A stretch of DNA of 64,000 nucleotides from G963663315 sp965204925 (GCA_965204925.1 OZ242021.1:1674001-1738000), one strand, 5' to 3'. Shown: positions 17,976-26,761, numbered from the stretch's first letter. The notes: generated by a model not told the origin, from the sequence alone. Numbers and translations are program-made.

Positions 17976-18326
17976 ATGAGTGGCAAGCAAAGGGATATGT
18001 TTGTCGGGAAGCGAAAAGACCCTGAAGATACGAGACGGAGCAGGATTCCAGGGCTGCTGGATGCGGTTCCAGCGGTAAACTCAACGGGAACCGGCCGACG
18101 CATAGCTTCTCGAAAGTCAAAAAAGCTCATCGCTTTTGGATGGTATGGCGGCAAATACTCTCATCTTGATTTTTTGATCCCGCTGCTACCTGGCGATGCC
18201 ACGCACTTCTGTGACGTGTTCGGTGGGTCGGCGGCAGTCCTGATGAATGCCGGCCCTTATCCAGTCGAGACTTACAACGCACGACTTGCTTCTGGAACAG
18301 AATTTTTGATATTTCCCGGAACATGA
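17976..18326 (+). pseudogene. 5' fragment of D12-class (Dam-type) DNA adenine methylase
   Basis: An open frame of 116 codons whose middle is the unmistakable N-terminus of a D12-class N6-adenine methylase: LIAFGWYGGKYSHLDFLIPLLP, described by its key FGWYGGK motif, and CDVFGGSAAVLMN (motif I, normally PFxGGGS). After VETYN the similarity stops and an unrelated tail runs to a stop that overlaps the next gene. The DPPY catalytic motif is entirely missing, so it cannot be active. It may mark the site where the sulfotransferase and glycosyltransferase genes were joined in. Confidence 0.75.
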
Positions 18327-19069
18327 CGGATTTGTGGGATCAGTTTTGTTCGGACATCGCTCCTTTCACCGCTTGTGTTTCCACCGAAGAGTTTGATTAC
18401 AGTATCAATATTTCTCTCAGATACCGCTATATCTACGTAGAAAACGCGAAGGTTGCCTGTTCCACGATCAAGTTGATCCTGCAACGCATGGAACTGGATG
18501 ATCCCGATTATCGTCCCGCAGAGTTGCTCGATCTGCACACACGGCTCTTCTCGCCGTTGATCCGCCCTGCCCAGGTCAAGTCTTTCCGGCGCTACGTCAG
18601 ACGTCCGGATGTGGTCAAATTCTGCTTTGTCCGCAATCCGTACACCCGATTGTTGTCCGCCTGGCTTGATAAAATCGAAAACAACATGCCGGCAAAAAAG
18701 GAGATACTAAGGCAACTGGGTTGCGACCCGCAAGATTCGGGCCGCGCGGTGTCGTTCGGGGAATTTGTCCGTGTCGTGGCCGGACAATCGGTTGGCGCCA
18801 TGGATCCGCATTGGCGGGTGCAGTATTACCAAACCTTCCAGGACACGATCGATTATGATTTTATCGGGCGCTTCGAGTCGCTGGAACGAGACCTTGAAGC
18901 GGCGCTGGGCGCGATCAATCCGGGATTCCGGGCATTCTGGGGGAGGGAGGACCGCCACGCGACCCACTCACAACGAAAACTGGAGGCCTGCTATACAGAT
19001 CAGCTCGAGGACCTCGTTTACCGGACATACCGCAAGGATTTCCGGCAATTCAACTATGAGCGGATGTAG
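18323..19069 (+). CDS. sulfotransferase family protein (Sulfotransfer_2 type)
   Basis: A 248-residue PAPS-dependent sulfotransferase-like protein. The 5'-phosphosulfate loop appears as YVENAKVACSTIKLIL near residue 38-52, and the 3'-phosphate motif as VKFCFVRNPYTRLLSAWLDK near residue 95-113, the two diagnostic motifs of the carbohydrate sulfotransferase group. The C-terminal part is conventional (YDFIGRFESLERDL). It would transfer sulfate to a sugar or similar acceptor. It is followed 68 bp later by a GT2 glycosyltransferase, so the pair may decorate a surface glycan. Confidence 0.82.
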   Translation: MTDLWDQFCSDIAPFTACVSTEEFDYSINISLRYRYIYVENAKVACSTIKLILQRMELDDPDYRPAELLDLHTRLFSPLIRPAQVKSFRRYVRRPDVVKFCFVRNPYTRLLSAWLDKIENNMPAKKEILRQLGCDPQDSGRAVSFGEFVRVVAGQSVGAMDPHWRVQYYQTFQDTIDYDFIGRFESLERDLEAALGAINPGFRAFWGREDRHATHSQRKLEACYTDQLEDLVYRTYRKDFRQFNYERM

Positions 19070-19137
19070 GTCGATGGGATTTTTGCCTTGCCCCGGCTGA
19101 CGAACGGTTGCATGCCCGAAATAAATGCGAGGTAAAT

Positions 19138-20412
19138 GTGAGCGGAAACCCGGAGAAACCGGCTGCCGTTTCAGTCATCATTCCTGCCCTTGACGAGCAG
19201 GATACCGTTGCTGACGTCGTGCGGGCCGCGGCTTTGTCCCCTCTGGTCAACGAAGTGATCGTGGTTGATAACGGTTCCAGCGATGACACGGCTGTGGCAG
19301 CCAGGGCCGCCGGCGCCAGCGTCCTCGTTGAACCGGCCGCCGGGCAGGGTAATGCGTTGCGAACAGGTTACGCCGCGGCGCGCAATGACTGGATCGTGAA
19401 ACTCGACGCCGACCTGTCCGCATTCAGCCCAATCCTCGTGGAGACGCTGCAGGGCGCTGTCAGTACGGGGGTGGGGCTGGTAAAAGGGTTGTGGTTCGAC
19501 GCCAACGACAATATGCCGATGACCCGCCTGATGGTCAGCCCGGCGATTGCCATCCTGTTTCCCGGTCTGTCGCATATTCGCGCCGTCAATTCCGGCCTGT
19601 TCCTGTTTGATCGCTCACGCATCGCGGTCGGCGAGTTGACCGGCGGTTATGGCGCGGACCTGGATGTGATGCTGCGCATGCACACGGCAGGATGGGAAAC
19701 GGTTGAAGTGGAAATCGGGTCGATCCGTCACAACACACGCAGCCTCGAACATTACAACAAAATGTCGGAAGCCCTGCTTCGCTTCCTGATCGACCGTTAT
19801 GAACAGGCGCCCGGCAACGATCTGTTCATCGTCGCCAATACCGCCGAAGACCTGATCGGCTGTTGTTTCGGTCTCGCTGCGAAGAAACTGAAAAGCGGCA
19901 GCCGCGTTACGGCATTCCTCGGACATGAGCGGGGATACGGGGCGGCTATCCTGCGAGAGGCGCTTGCCGGCTATCCCACATTTTCTATTGAGCCGGTATG
20001 CGCTGTCGGTGACGTTGACCCGCTGCCGCCGCGGCGCAAGACAACGATCATTACCCATTGTTTTTCCCCGGCCATTGGCGCGGGCGCCCCGGTAGTCGGC
20101 GCGGCCTTGCGGCTACAGGGAAAGCTCAACCGGACCGGCGGGCATGGAACCCTGCTGAGCATGCCGGTTCATGAAGACGGCCGCCCCCCGAACGACTTCC
20201 ATGCCGATGTGCGGGTCGATATCAGTCCGGTCGCGCGCCTGAAAAAACAGGCGCGGGAGGCGTTGGGCGAACGCAGCCAGGCGGGTCGGGAGCGGACCGG
20301 CGAACGCGGCATGGACCGGCTTGTGTGGAACGGGTCATTCAACCCGCAAGCCGTCGAGTCTTTCCGAGCCTTCGACTCCAGGGACATGCCGCCGCCGTTC
20401 ACCATCCTGTAG
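19138..20412 (+). CDS. GT2 glycosyltransferase fused to a degenerate LmbE/PIG-L-like domain
   Basis: A 424-residue protein. GTG at 19138 is preferred over an upstream TTG because a GAGG site precedes it. Residues 10-200 are a GT-A, family 2 transferase: VSVIIPALDEQDTV, VVDNGSSDD and KLDADLS with the DxD-type metal site. From about residue 230 a second domain matches the LmbE/PIG-L deacetylase layout: ANTAEDLIGC in place of HPDDExxGC, ITHCFSPAIGAG in place of THxxDxxxDH, and VDISPVARLKKQ...ERSQ and AVESFRAF at the end. The metal-binding His and Asp residues are replaced, so the second domain is probably non-catalytic. This reading of the tail is inference from pattern. Confidence 0.8.
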   Translation: MSGNPEKPAAVSVIIPALDEQDTVADVVRAAALSPLVNEVIVVDNGSSDDTAVAARAAGASVLVEPAAGQGNALRTGYAAARNDWIVKLDADLSAFSPILVETLQGAVSTGVGLVKGLWFDANDNMPMTRLMVSPAIAILFPGLSHIRAVNSGLFLFDRSRIAVGELTGGYGADLDVMLRMHTAGWETVEVEIGSIRHNTRSLEHYNKMSEALLRFLIDRYEQAPGNDLFIVANTAEDLIGCCFGLAAKKLKSGSRVTAFLGHERGYGAAILREALAGYPTFSIEPVCAVGDVDPLPPRRKTTIITHCFSPAIGAGAPVVGAALRLQGKLNRTGGHGTLLSMPVHEDGRPPNDFHADVRVDISPVARLKKQAREALGERSQAGRERTGERGMDRLVWNGSFNPQAVESFRAFDSRDMPPPFTIL

Positions 20413-20489
20413 CGGTTATGGTATGCTCCGACCGCCCCTTTCCGAAAGTTACCCCTTAAGAGAGAAAGCAACCGGAGCGTGACTGAAAA

Positions 20490-23400
20490 ATGACCATTCC
20501 GACCATTTTCGAGACCTGCCGACCCCGTTCCGACATACTGCAAGGGGCGGTGAAGGATGAAGATTTCGCGGCTGACCTGGCGCAGGTAATCCGTGGCGCG
20601 GGGTCTGCCGAGTATCTGGACGCCACCCGCTTCTTTGCCAACACATACCCGACCAGGGGATTGCAGAACCTTCTTGCCAATGTCTGCGCGCGGTTGAGTG
20701 GTTCAGGCAATGCCGTCGCTTCCATTTTCCGGCTCGACACTTCTTACGGAGGCGGCAAGTCACATGGACTGATCGCGCTTTGCCACGCCGCGAGACGCGG
20801 GCATGAGACGCCAGACATGGAAGAATTTGTCGACCCCGGGCTGATTCCCCGAGGGCCGGTACGGATTGCCGCTTTTGACGGCGAGAACGCGGACCCGTCC
20901 AATGGGCGTAAAATGGAAGAGGGGTGTCTGGCGTACACTCCATGGGGGGAAATCGCCTGGGCGCTGGGTGGCAAGGATGGCTACGAGCGGGTGCGGGCCA
21001 GTGACGAGAATCGCATTGCGCCGGGCGCCGAAACCCTGCGCGAGCTGTTCGGCGGTGAACCGGTTCTCATCCTTCTGGATGAACTGTCGGTCTATCTTCG
21101 CAAAGTGCGGGGTATGGAGCACGCGCGGGAGCAGCTGACCGCGTTTCTGACCGCCCTGTTCAAGGCGGTCGAAAGCGCGCCCGATGCTGTTCTCGTCTAT
21201 ACCCTTGCGGTCGGCAAGGATGGAACGTCTGCCGACGCCTACAGGGAAGAAAATCTGTTCATCGCGGACAAGATGGCCGAGGCAGAAAGCGTTTCGGCGC
21301 GCAAGGCGACGCTTCTGAACCCTACGGAAGAGGACGAAACGGTACAGGTGCTGCGGCGGCGATTGTTCGGGAGCATTGATGAGTCCGCCGCAAGGGACGC
21401 AGCCGATGCCTATCGAAAACTCTGGAATGACCATCGTGACAGTCTTCCCGCGAATGCCGCCGGATCTGAAACCGGCGAGGAGTTTGTGGCCAGCTACCCC
21501 CTGCATCCGGAGGTTCTGGCGACCCTGACCGCCAAGACATCCACCCTGGGAAATTTTCAGCGGGTGAGAGGTATGCTGCGCCTTTTGGCGCGTACCGTCT
21601 CACAGCTTTGGCGGGAGCGACCGGATGACGCCACCGCCATTCATCTGCATCACATTAACCCCGGATTCGAACCGGTTCGACAGGAGATACTGACACGCCT
21701 CGGTCAATCCGCCTTTGCGCCGGCTATTTCCAATGACATCTCCGCGGCGGCCAGGGACAGGCCTTCACTGGCAGAGAGTATCGACGCACAACTTCATCGT
21801 GGATTGCCGCCGTTTACCGCATATGTCGCTCGTACCATATTCATACATACACTCGCCTTCAATGAGCGTCTGAAGGGAATATCCCCCGAGCAACTGCGTT
21901 ATTCGATATTGGGACCGCGGGTCGATATCAGCTTCATCGAGGATGCGCGCAAAAAATTCATCGAAGAGTCGGCCTATCTGGATGATCGCCCCGGTGTGTT
22001 GCTGAGCTTCCGGGCCGAGGCCAACCTGAGCCAAATGATCAAGCGCGTGGAAGATCGTGTCGATGCCGAGGAGACGCGCACCGAGCTGCGCGACCGCATC
22101 GGCCGTATATTTGACGGCAAGGAGTTCCGTGAAGCGCTGTTTCCGGGCGGTCCGTATGAGGCGCCGGACGACATCGGCGATGCTCGTCCGCAGCTGGTTA
22201 TCATGGGCTACGATGCCACGAATGTCGGTGAGTTCGTGGATTCCGTACCGGAATTGGTGGCGCGTATTTTTACGAGAACGGGGGCCGAGGGCGGCGCGTT
22301 AAGAAAATTCCGCAATAATCTGGTATTCGTGGTCGCCGATGAGGGACGCAAGCAGGCAATGCAACGCAGGATAGTGCGGCGGTTCGCGTTGCGGGAGATG
22401 AAGCAACCGGAAACCTTAAGCGGGCTGGCAGAGTACCAGCAGGACAAGGTGCGCGAACTGGACGCGCGCTCGGAACAGGAGCTCGCGCTGGCTATTCAGC
22501 AATGCTACCGGCATGTATTTTACCCGTCCCGCAACCGTATCGGTACAAGCAATGTCGATCTGGCGCATACGGCGATTGATCTTGATTCCGGTTCCGCGCA
22601 GCCGGGCAAGGGACAAACGCACATCGTGCGCGTATTGCGCAGTCTGAGCAAACTGCGCTTGCCCGAAGATGAGCCGGATTCCCCCGCATATGTGCGTGAC
22701 CGCACGCCGCTGAAAAAACATGGACAGATTTCGGTAAGGTCGTTGCGCGACGAGTTTCGCGCCGACCCGGCCTTGCCGATGCTGGTCGGGGATGAGGTAT
22801 TCGTTCGCGGGATAAGAACAGGCATTGAGCAGGGCGAGTATGTGTATCGGCGCGGAGACTTGATTTATGGGCCGGGCGACCCCGGTGTCGGCATTGACAT
22901 TGACGAACAGTCGATGATTTTCACGATGGCTTTCGCGAAGGAGAAGGGTCTGTGGCCGCGCCCGCCGGCCGTTGCGCCCGCGCCCGAGCCGGCTGCGGCC
23001 GATCAGGTTGCAGACGCGGCGGCAGGCGGATGGGCAGCAGCCCCTCGCCCATGCGGGCCTGATGACCCGCAAACTCCCGCAGAGACTGCAACTTCGCTGG
23101 ATTGCGAAGGGCCGCTTCGTGAAGCGCTGGTGCGTCTTTGGGAAAAGGTTCGCGCGTACAAGGTGGATGCCATTGCGGGTTTGAATATTCGTATGTTCGA
23201 TGCTCTTGACGCCTTTCCTCTGATTAGCGTGGTGGGCGCCATCTCCGGGGCGGACAAGACTGTCACCATAAATGGCGGCTACGAGACCCCTGCGGGCGGG
23301 GAGTTGCGGCTGGATTTCCGGGGCTGTGCAGCCGACGCGCAACCGTTGCGGGAATTTCTTGAGCCGCAACTGCGGGCCGCCGGCGCCGGTTCTGCGCAAT

Positions 23401-23537
23401 TCGAGGTCGGTTTCGAGCTGGTGTTCGCGGGCGGATTGTCAATGAAGGGGCAGGATGCAGAGAAACTGACTGAACGACTGAGTCGGTATGCCAGCGGCGC
23501 CGCCCATGTTTCCAGTACTGTGGACACCGCAAAGTAG
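20490..23537 (+). CDS. DUF499-type AAA+ ATPase, defence operon gene 1
   Basis: A 1015-residue predicted ATPase of the COG1483/DUF499 group, the same broad family as BREX BrxC/PglY. The Walker A motif is TSYGGGKSHG at residues 84-93. A Walker B-like LILLDELSVYLRKV lies near residue 190, and a long regulatory region follows. The C-terminus holds an alanine/proline-rich linker near residue 830 and a final alpha/beta domain. DUF499 ATPases are found with DNA methylases and helicases in phage-defence islands. It starts an operon continuing with a small protein and, after an interruption, a DUF1156 methylase and a PLD-helicase. A GGAGCG site precedes the ATG. Molecular role is not established. Confidence 0.88.
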   Translation: MTIPTIFETCRPRSDILQGAVKDEDFAADLAQVIRGAGSAEYLDATRFFANTYPTRGLQNLLANVCARLSGSGNAVASIFRLDTSYGGGKSHGLIALCHAARRGHETPDMEEFVDPGLIPRGPVRIAAFDGENADPSNGRKMEEGCLAYTPWGEIAWALGGKDGYERVRASDENRIAPGAETLRELFGGEPVLILLDELSVYLRKVRGMEHAREQLTAFLTALFKAVESAPDAVLVYTLAVGKDGTSADAYREENLFIADKMAEAESVSARKATLLNPTEEDETVQVLRRRLFGSIDESAARDAADAYRKLWNDHRDSLPANAAGSETGEEFVASYPLHPEVLATLTAKTSTLGNFQRVRGMLRLLARTVSQLWRERPDDATAIHLHHINPGFEPVRQEILTRLGQSAFAPAISNDISAAARDRPSLAESIDAQLHRGLPPFTAYVARTIFIHTLAFNERLKGISPEQLRYSILGPRVDISFIEDARKKFIEESAYLDDRPGVLLSFRAEANLSQMIKRVEDRVDAEETRTELRDRIGRIFDGKEFREALFPGGPYEAPDDIGDARPQLVIMGYDATNVGEFVDSVPELVARIFTRTGAEGGALRKFRNNLVFVVADEGRKQAMQRRIVRRFALREMKQPETLSGLAEYQQDKVRELDARSEQELALAIQQCYRHVFYPSRNRIGTSNVDLAHTAIDLDSGSAQPGKGQTHIVRVLRSLSKLRLPEDEPDSPAYVRDRTPLKKHGQISVRSLRDEFRADPALPMLVGDEVFVRGIRTGIEQGEYVYRRGDLIYGPGDPGVGIDIDEQSMIFTMAFAKEKGLWPRPPAVAPAPEPAAADQVADAAAGGWAAAPRPCGPDDPQTPAETATSLDCEGPLREALVRLWEKVRAYKVDAIAGLNIRMFDALDAFPLISVVGAISGADKTVTINGGYETPAGGELRLDFRGCAADAQPLREFLEPQLRAAGAGSAQFEVGFELVFAGGLSMKGQDAEKLTERLSRYASGAAHVSSTVDTAK

Positions 23538-23540
23538 GCC

Positions 23541-24017
23541 ATGCGTATGCGACTCATGGACGGCGTGACGACCGCAAGCGCCACCCCCCGCTATGAACTG
23601 CGGGTGCGGCGGCATGGGCCGGCGGATAGCGCGTACGAGATTTGGCAGTTGCCGGCTCCCGCCTCGCCGCATGTGAAAAGCGCGCAACGGGTGGCGGGCC
23701 TGAGAGGACGCAATCTGGATATGGTGGAGCGCCGTGTGCTCAAAAGGCTTGCGCAAGGAGGTGTCAAACCGGGCATGAAGGCTGGTTGCGGGGAATCGGG
23801 TTACGCATTGGGTGAGGACATGGCGCTTGTACTGGGACTGCTTTTTCGTACCCTGGCGCCGATGCGAAGTCGTGATAACATGCGCGCGGTTACGCAAGGG
23901 ATCGAAGCGATGGAGCATGAGGAAGCGGCGTACTGGTTGGGCATGGCCATGCACCGCAAGCATCCGCGCCGGGCGCTGGCGGCGCTGCGTTGTCTGTTGA
24001 CGGAACCGGGGCGGTAG
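23541..24017 (+). CDS. small protein accompanying DUF499 ATPase, defence operon gene 2
   Basis: A 158-residue soluble protein beginning 3 bp after the ATPase stop, hence translationally linked. Notable segments are VAGLRGRNLDMVERRVLKRL, ALVLGLLFRTLAPMRSRDNM and EEAAYWLGMAMHRKHPRRAL, all helical and basic. From memory, similar proteins sit beside DUF499/DUF1156 loci (possibly the family catalogued as DUF7680, not verified here). Function is unknown; a DNA-binding or adaptor role would fit the charge pattern but is a guess. An in-frame ATG two codons later is an alternative start. Confidence 0.7.
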   Translation: MRMRLMDGVTTASATPRYELRVRRHGPADSAYEIWQLPAPASPHVKSAQRVAGLRGRNLDMVERRVLKRLAQGGVKPGMKAGCGESGYALGEDMALVLGLLFRTLAPMRSRDNMRAVTQGIEAMEHEEAAYWLGMAMHRKHPRRALAALRCLLTEPGR

Positions 24018-24087
24018 GAGCGCATTATGTGCATTACCGAATGTCCATATCATGTCATTGGCAAAAGACAAATAAGGCGAAAACACC

Positions 24088-24366
24088 ATGAGAGAGCCAA
24101 GAAATATTGCAGTGGACAGAAGTCTCAACGAGGAGTCCGGTGAGAATGTAACCTCGGTTGGAGAATCACAAGGAGGGCCACAACATGTCCCGTACTTGCC
24201 GACAGCCCGGCAGTATGAGGCTTTGATCAACCGGGCATTGATCACGGACAGGCAGACGACAGAGCACAATACGCCCGACAAGACGGCATATCAGCAAACA
24301 ATTTCTCTTGATTCCACCAGAAAATATGACCAGATTGTCCCTGTACCGGATTTCCGCCAGCGGTGA
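24088..24366 (+). CDS. possible small protein of unknown function
   Basis: An open frame of 92 codons with an AAGGCG ribosome-like site about 8 bp upstream. The product is hydrophilic, has no membrane segment and no motif I recognise (MREPRNIAVDRSLNEESGEN at the N-terminus, PVPDFRQR at the C-terminus). It precedes the 110-residue gene by 14 bp. It may be a genuine accessory gene or debris of the inserted block. Confidence 0.35.
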   Translation: MREPRNIAVDRSLNEESGENVTSVGESQGGPQHVPYLPTARQYEALINRALITDRQTTEHNTPDKTAYQQTISLDSTRKYDQIVPVPDFRQR

Positions 24367-24380
24367 GAGCCAAACCTTGT

Positions 24381-24713
24381 ATGAGCACGTTTCGTGCATT
24401 ACAGGAATGGGAAGGGTATGTCGTTGAAATTAGAGAGGATGAGTTTGTTGCCAGATTGGTCGATTTGACGGCGGGAAAAAAATATGAAAGCGAAGAAGCG
24501 GTTATTCCTATGGTCGAAATCTCTGATCATGACGCATCCCGTATAGCCATCGGCAGCATTTTTCGGTGGGTGATCGGCTATGAACGCTCTCCCGAAGGAA
24601 CCCGGAAGCGAGTATCGCAGATCGTTTTTCGGGATCTGCCCAGAATGACCGAAAAGGATTTTGCGGATGGAAGAGAGTGGGCCAAAGGAATTCTGGCAGC
24701 TTTCGATATGTGA
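24381..24713 (+). CDS. small conserved-looking protein paired with MBL-fold gene
   Basis: A 110-residue acidic protein with a beta-rich N-terminal half (WEGYVVEIREDEFVARLVDL) and an extended middle (AIGSIFRWVIGYERSPEGTRKRVSQIVFRDLP). It looks like a small barrel or OB-like domain, which is a structural guess. Its stop overlaps a GTG that can start the MBL-fold gene (GTGA at 24710), so the two are probably a module. I recall similar pairs in other bacteria but do not know a function. It lies in the block that interrupts the defence operon. Confidence 0.6.
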   Translation: MSTFRALQEWEGYVVEIREDEFVARLVDLTAGKKYESEEAVIPMVEISDHDASRIAIGSIFRWVIGYERSPEGTRKRVSQIVFRDLPRMTEKDFADGREWAKGILAAFDM

Positions 24714-25797
24714 AAACCATGGAGGAGCCGCCGCGAGACTGCGAAATCGAATTGACACTTCTTGGTCCCGGCTATGGTGAAAGTATCCTGATTCATATCG
24801 GTGATGGTAAATGGGTCATCGTCGACTCTTTTCCTGATTCTGACGAACGGCCGGTAGCCTTGGGGTATCTGGAAGAGATTGGTGTTGATCCTGCACAAGC
24901 CGTTGTGTTGATTGTGGCAACGCACTGGCATGACGATCACATTCGTGGTATCTCGCAGTTAGTCGAACGATGCTCTGTGGCAGAATTTTGCTGTGCAAGC
25001 GCTCTGTGCCGAAAGGAGTTCCTGACTCTGGCGGGGGCGCTGGAAGGCCGGCATTTTTCCGCTTCGGGTTCCGGGCTGCGTGAATTGTACAGTGTGTTCT
25101 CCTACCTGAAATCAGCGAGGAGAAAGCCGGCATACGCAATCGCCAATCGTATGATCTACCAAACTCAGGCTTGCTCTGTTTGGTCACTTTCCCCGAGTGA
25201 TGAGATTTTTCAGTCCTTTTTGCAGTCTGTGCAGTCCCTGATTCCTGGCGCAGGTGACGGAAAAACAATAATTCCGTCCCTTTCTCCCAATAAGGCTGCG
25301 GTTGTGTTGTGGGTGAGTTTTCAGCGCTTCTCGCTTCTGCTTGGGGCGGATTTGGAAAGAAGGGGGTGGCAACTGATCTCAATAACGGGATGTGTCCCGC
25401 GGGTAAGGCATCGGTATTCAAAATCCCTCATCATGGCTCAGGCAATGCCGACGAACAGGGTATATGGAACCGGCTGCTGGAGCCAGCGCCATATGCGGTT
25501 TTGGCTCCCTGGCATCGGGGCGGCCATGTTTTGCCAACAGCACAGGATATTCATCGTATTTGTATTTCCACTCCCAACGCTTACGCATCCGCCAGGACAA
25601 CACAACAAGCCCGTTCCGGTTCCGGTCGCACAACAGGGATGGTGGCAAAGACTCTGCGGGAAACGGATGCCCGGGTCTATTCGCTGCCTGCTAAAGTCGG
25701 TTCTGTGCAATTACGGCATCCTCTGGCTTCCACAACAACCCGGTGGTCGGTCGCATTGTCCGGAGATGCGCATCGTCTCAAGCAAACTGCAGATTAG
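24710..25797 (+). pseudogene. MBL-fold metallohydrolase (ComEC-like), frameshifted
   Basis: The N-terminal part reads ELTLLGPGYGESILIHIGDG and then VATHWHDDHIRG near residue 70, the HxHxDH metal motif of metallo-beta-lactamase-fold enzymes. Around 25362-25366 a run of five G breaks the frame. Adding one G joins LLLGADLERRG to VATDLNNGM and the downstream KIPHHGSGNADE, the second conserved histidine element, ending at 25797. ComEC-like MBL proteins often act as nucleases or hydrolases near defence genes. Either the gene is inactivated, it uses slippage, or the G-run is miscalled. GTG 24710 and ATG 24719 are both possible starts. Confidence 0.75.
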
Positions 25798-25804
25798 TGT
25801 CGCC

Positions 25805-25866
25805 GAAAGATACTCGACTGATTGAAGCTGGCTGCCGGTCGCGGAGGGTGTAGGGAGAGCGTGCGT
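25805..25866 (+). repeat. degraded duplicate of the DUF1156 methylase 5' end
   Basis: This stretch matches the first codons of the DUF1156 methylase gene at 26977-27038. The first 22 bases are identical (gaaagatactcgactgattg and the next two). The next 20 differ by one missing C and two transitions, and the remainder drifts with mostly transitions. The missing base and a TAG at 25851 destroy the reading frame. It marks a former left boundary of the methylase gene, about 1.17 kb upstream of the living copy. Confidence 0.85.
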
Positions 25867-26072
25867 GGTTTTCCGATTCCTCGACAACCGAAAAGCACAA
25901 ATTCCACGATAAACTTACTTTCGGGCGCCCGGATGGTTCAACGAATCCGTTGTTTTGCCCCTGGCGCGGGAAGATATCTCATCAGACTTTACGGTTGCAT
26001 TTTTCATGGCCTGTTGGTGTCGGGGAGGAGATTTATATCGTTTATGCCGGACCCAAAATCACAAGGCGGTAA
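25854..26072 (+). pseudogene. 3' fragment of an unknown protein gene
   Basis: A 72-codon open stretch without a credible start codon, directly after the TAG that ends the degraded methylase duplicate. The product looks protein-like rather than random: FHDKLTFGRPDGSTNPLFCP, WRGKISHQTLRLHFSWPV and EEIYIVYAGPKITRR. It resembles the C-terminal domain of some larger protein, perhaps of the same defence neighbourhood, but I cannot name the family. It ends shortly before the HigB-like gene. Confidence 0.5.
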
Positions 26073-26090
26073 GAGATTGTCAGGTATTGC

Positions 26091-26118
26091 TTGACAATAT
26101 CTCCGGGTATGGTAGCTT
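26091..26118 (+). promoter_or_regulatory. possible promoter of the higBA-like pair
   Basis: A perfect -35 box TTGACA at 26091-26096 lies 30 bp before the GTG of the HigB-like gene. The best -10 candidate 16 bp later is TAGCTT (26113-26118), which is weak. The A/T-rich start of the spacer and the position support a promoter, but the -10 is uncertain. Confidence 0.35.
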
Positions 26119-26125
26119 TGCGGTC

Positions 26126-26405
26126 GTGATCAGCAGTATTCGGCATAAGGCGTTACGGGTTTACTGGAGCAAGGGGCAAAGGCGAGGATTGAATAGCGAA
26201 TGGATACAAAAACTTCGGCGGATTCTGTCAGCTCTGGAAGCTGCCGAGCGGCCTGATCACATGAACTATCCCGGATCGTAACTTTCACTTACTGAAGGGG
26301 GGCGGGGCGGGGCGCTATGCCGTTCGTTTGACCGCCAACTATCGCGTGACCTTCGGGTGGGATGGAGACAGCGCCGTGGATGTGGACATAGAGGACTACC
26401 ACTAA
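26126..26405 (+). pseudogene. higB: HigB-like (RelE-fold) toxin, frameshifted
   Basis: Starting at GTG 26126, the first part reads ISSIRHKALRVYWSKGQRRG and then EWIQKLRRILSALEAAERPD, typical of plasmid-maintenance HigB toxins. A frameshift of one base near 26277 separates this from the continuing C-terminus NFHLLKG..GRYAVRLTANYRVTF..VDIEDYH, which ends TAATG overlapping the antitoxin start. HigB toxins cleave mRNA at the ribosome. With the frame broken, the toxin should be inactive unless the indel is a sequencing error. Confidence 0.8.
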
Positions 26406-26713
26406 TGATCGAAAGACATCCTTCCGTAGAACCTGTGCACCCCGGGGAGGTCTTGCGCGAGGATATTATGCCGGTACTTTCCCTGAACAAGACAGCCGTA
26501 GCCGATGCTCTCGGGATATCCCGACAAACGTTGTACGGTATCCTGAACGAGAAGCAGCCGGTTACCGCCGGCATGGCGGTGCGGTTTGGCAAGCTGTTCG
26601 GCAATGGTGGTATTTTTTGGATGAATCTGCAACGCAACCATGACCTCGCGGTCGCAGAGCGCACGGTAGATGTGTCGAGAATACAGACTGTTGAGGCACA
26701 GGTCGGGAAATGA
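26405..26713 (+). CDS. higA: HigA-family antitoxin (XRE HTH)
   Basis: A 102-residue HigA/VapI-type antitoxin with an N-terminal helix-turn-helix: VHPGEVLREDIMPVLSLNKT, AVADALGISRQTLYGILNEK and PVTAGMAVRFGKLFGNG. It binds and neutralises HigB and represses the operon. The start codon overlaps the toxin stop (TAATG), the usual higBA arrangement. The gene appears intact even though its toxin partner is frameshifted. Confidence 0.9.
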   Translation: MIERHPSVEPVHPGEVLREDIMPVLSLNKTAVADALGISRQTLYGILNEKQPVTAGMAVRFGKLFGNGGIFWMNLQRNHDLAVAERTVDVSRIQTVEAQVGK

Positions 26714-26761
26714 AGAATACAGTTACCGGGATTTACGTTCCTGGTGGCGCCTGCCAACGAC

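Noticed and set aside
22416..23399. Long minus-strand frame opposite the DUF499 gene
   Set aside because: Arginine-rich, motif-free shadow typical of GC-rich coding DNA.
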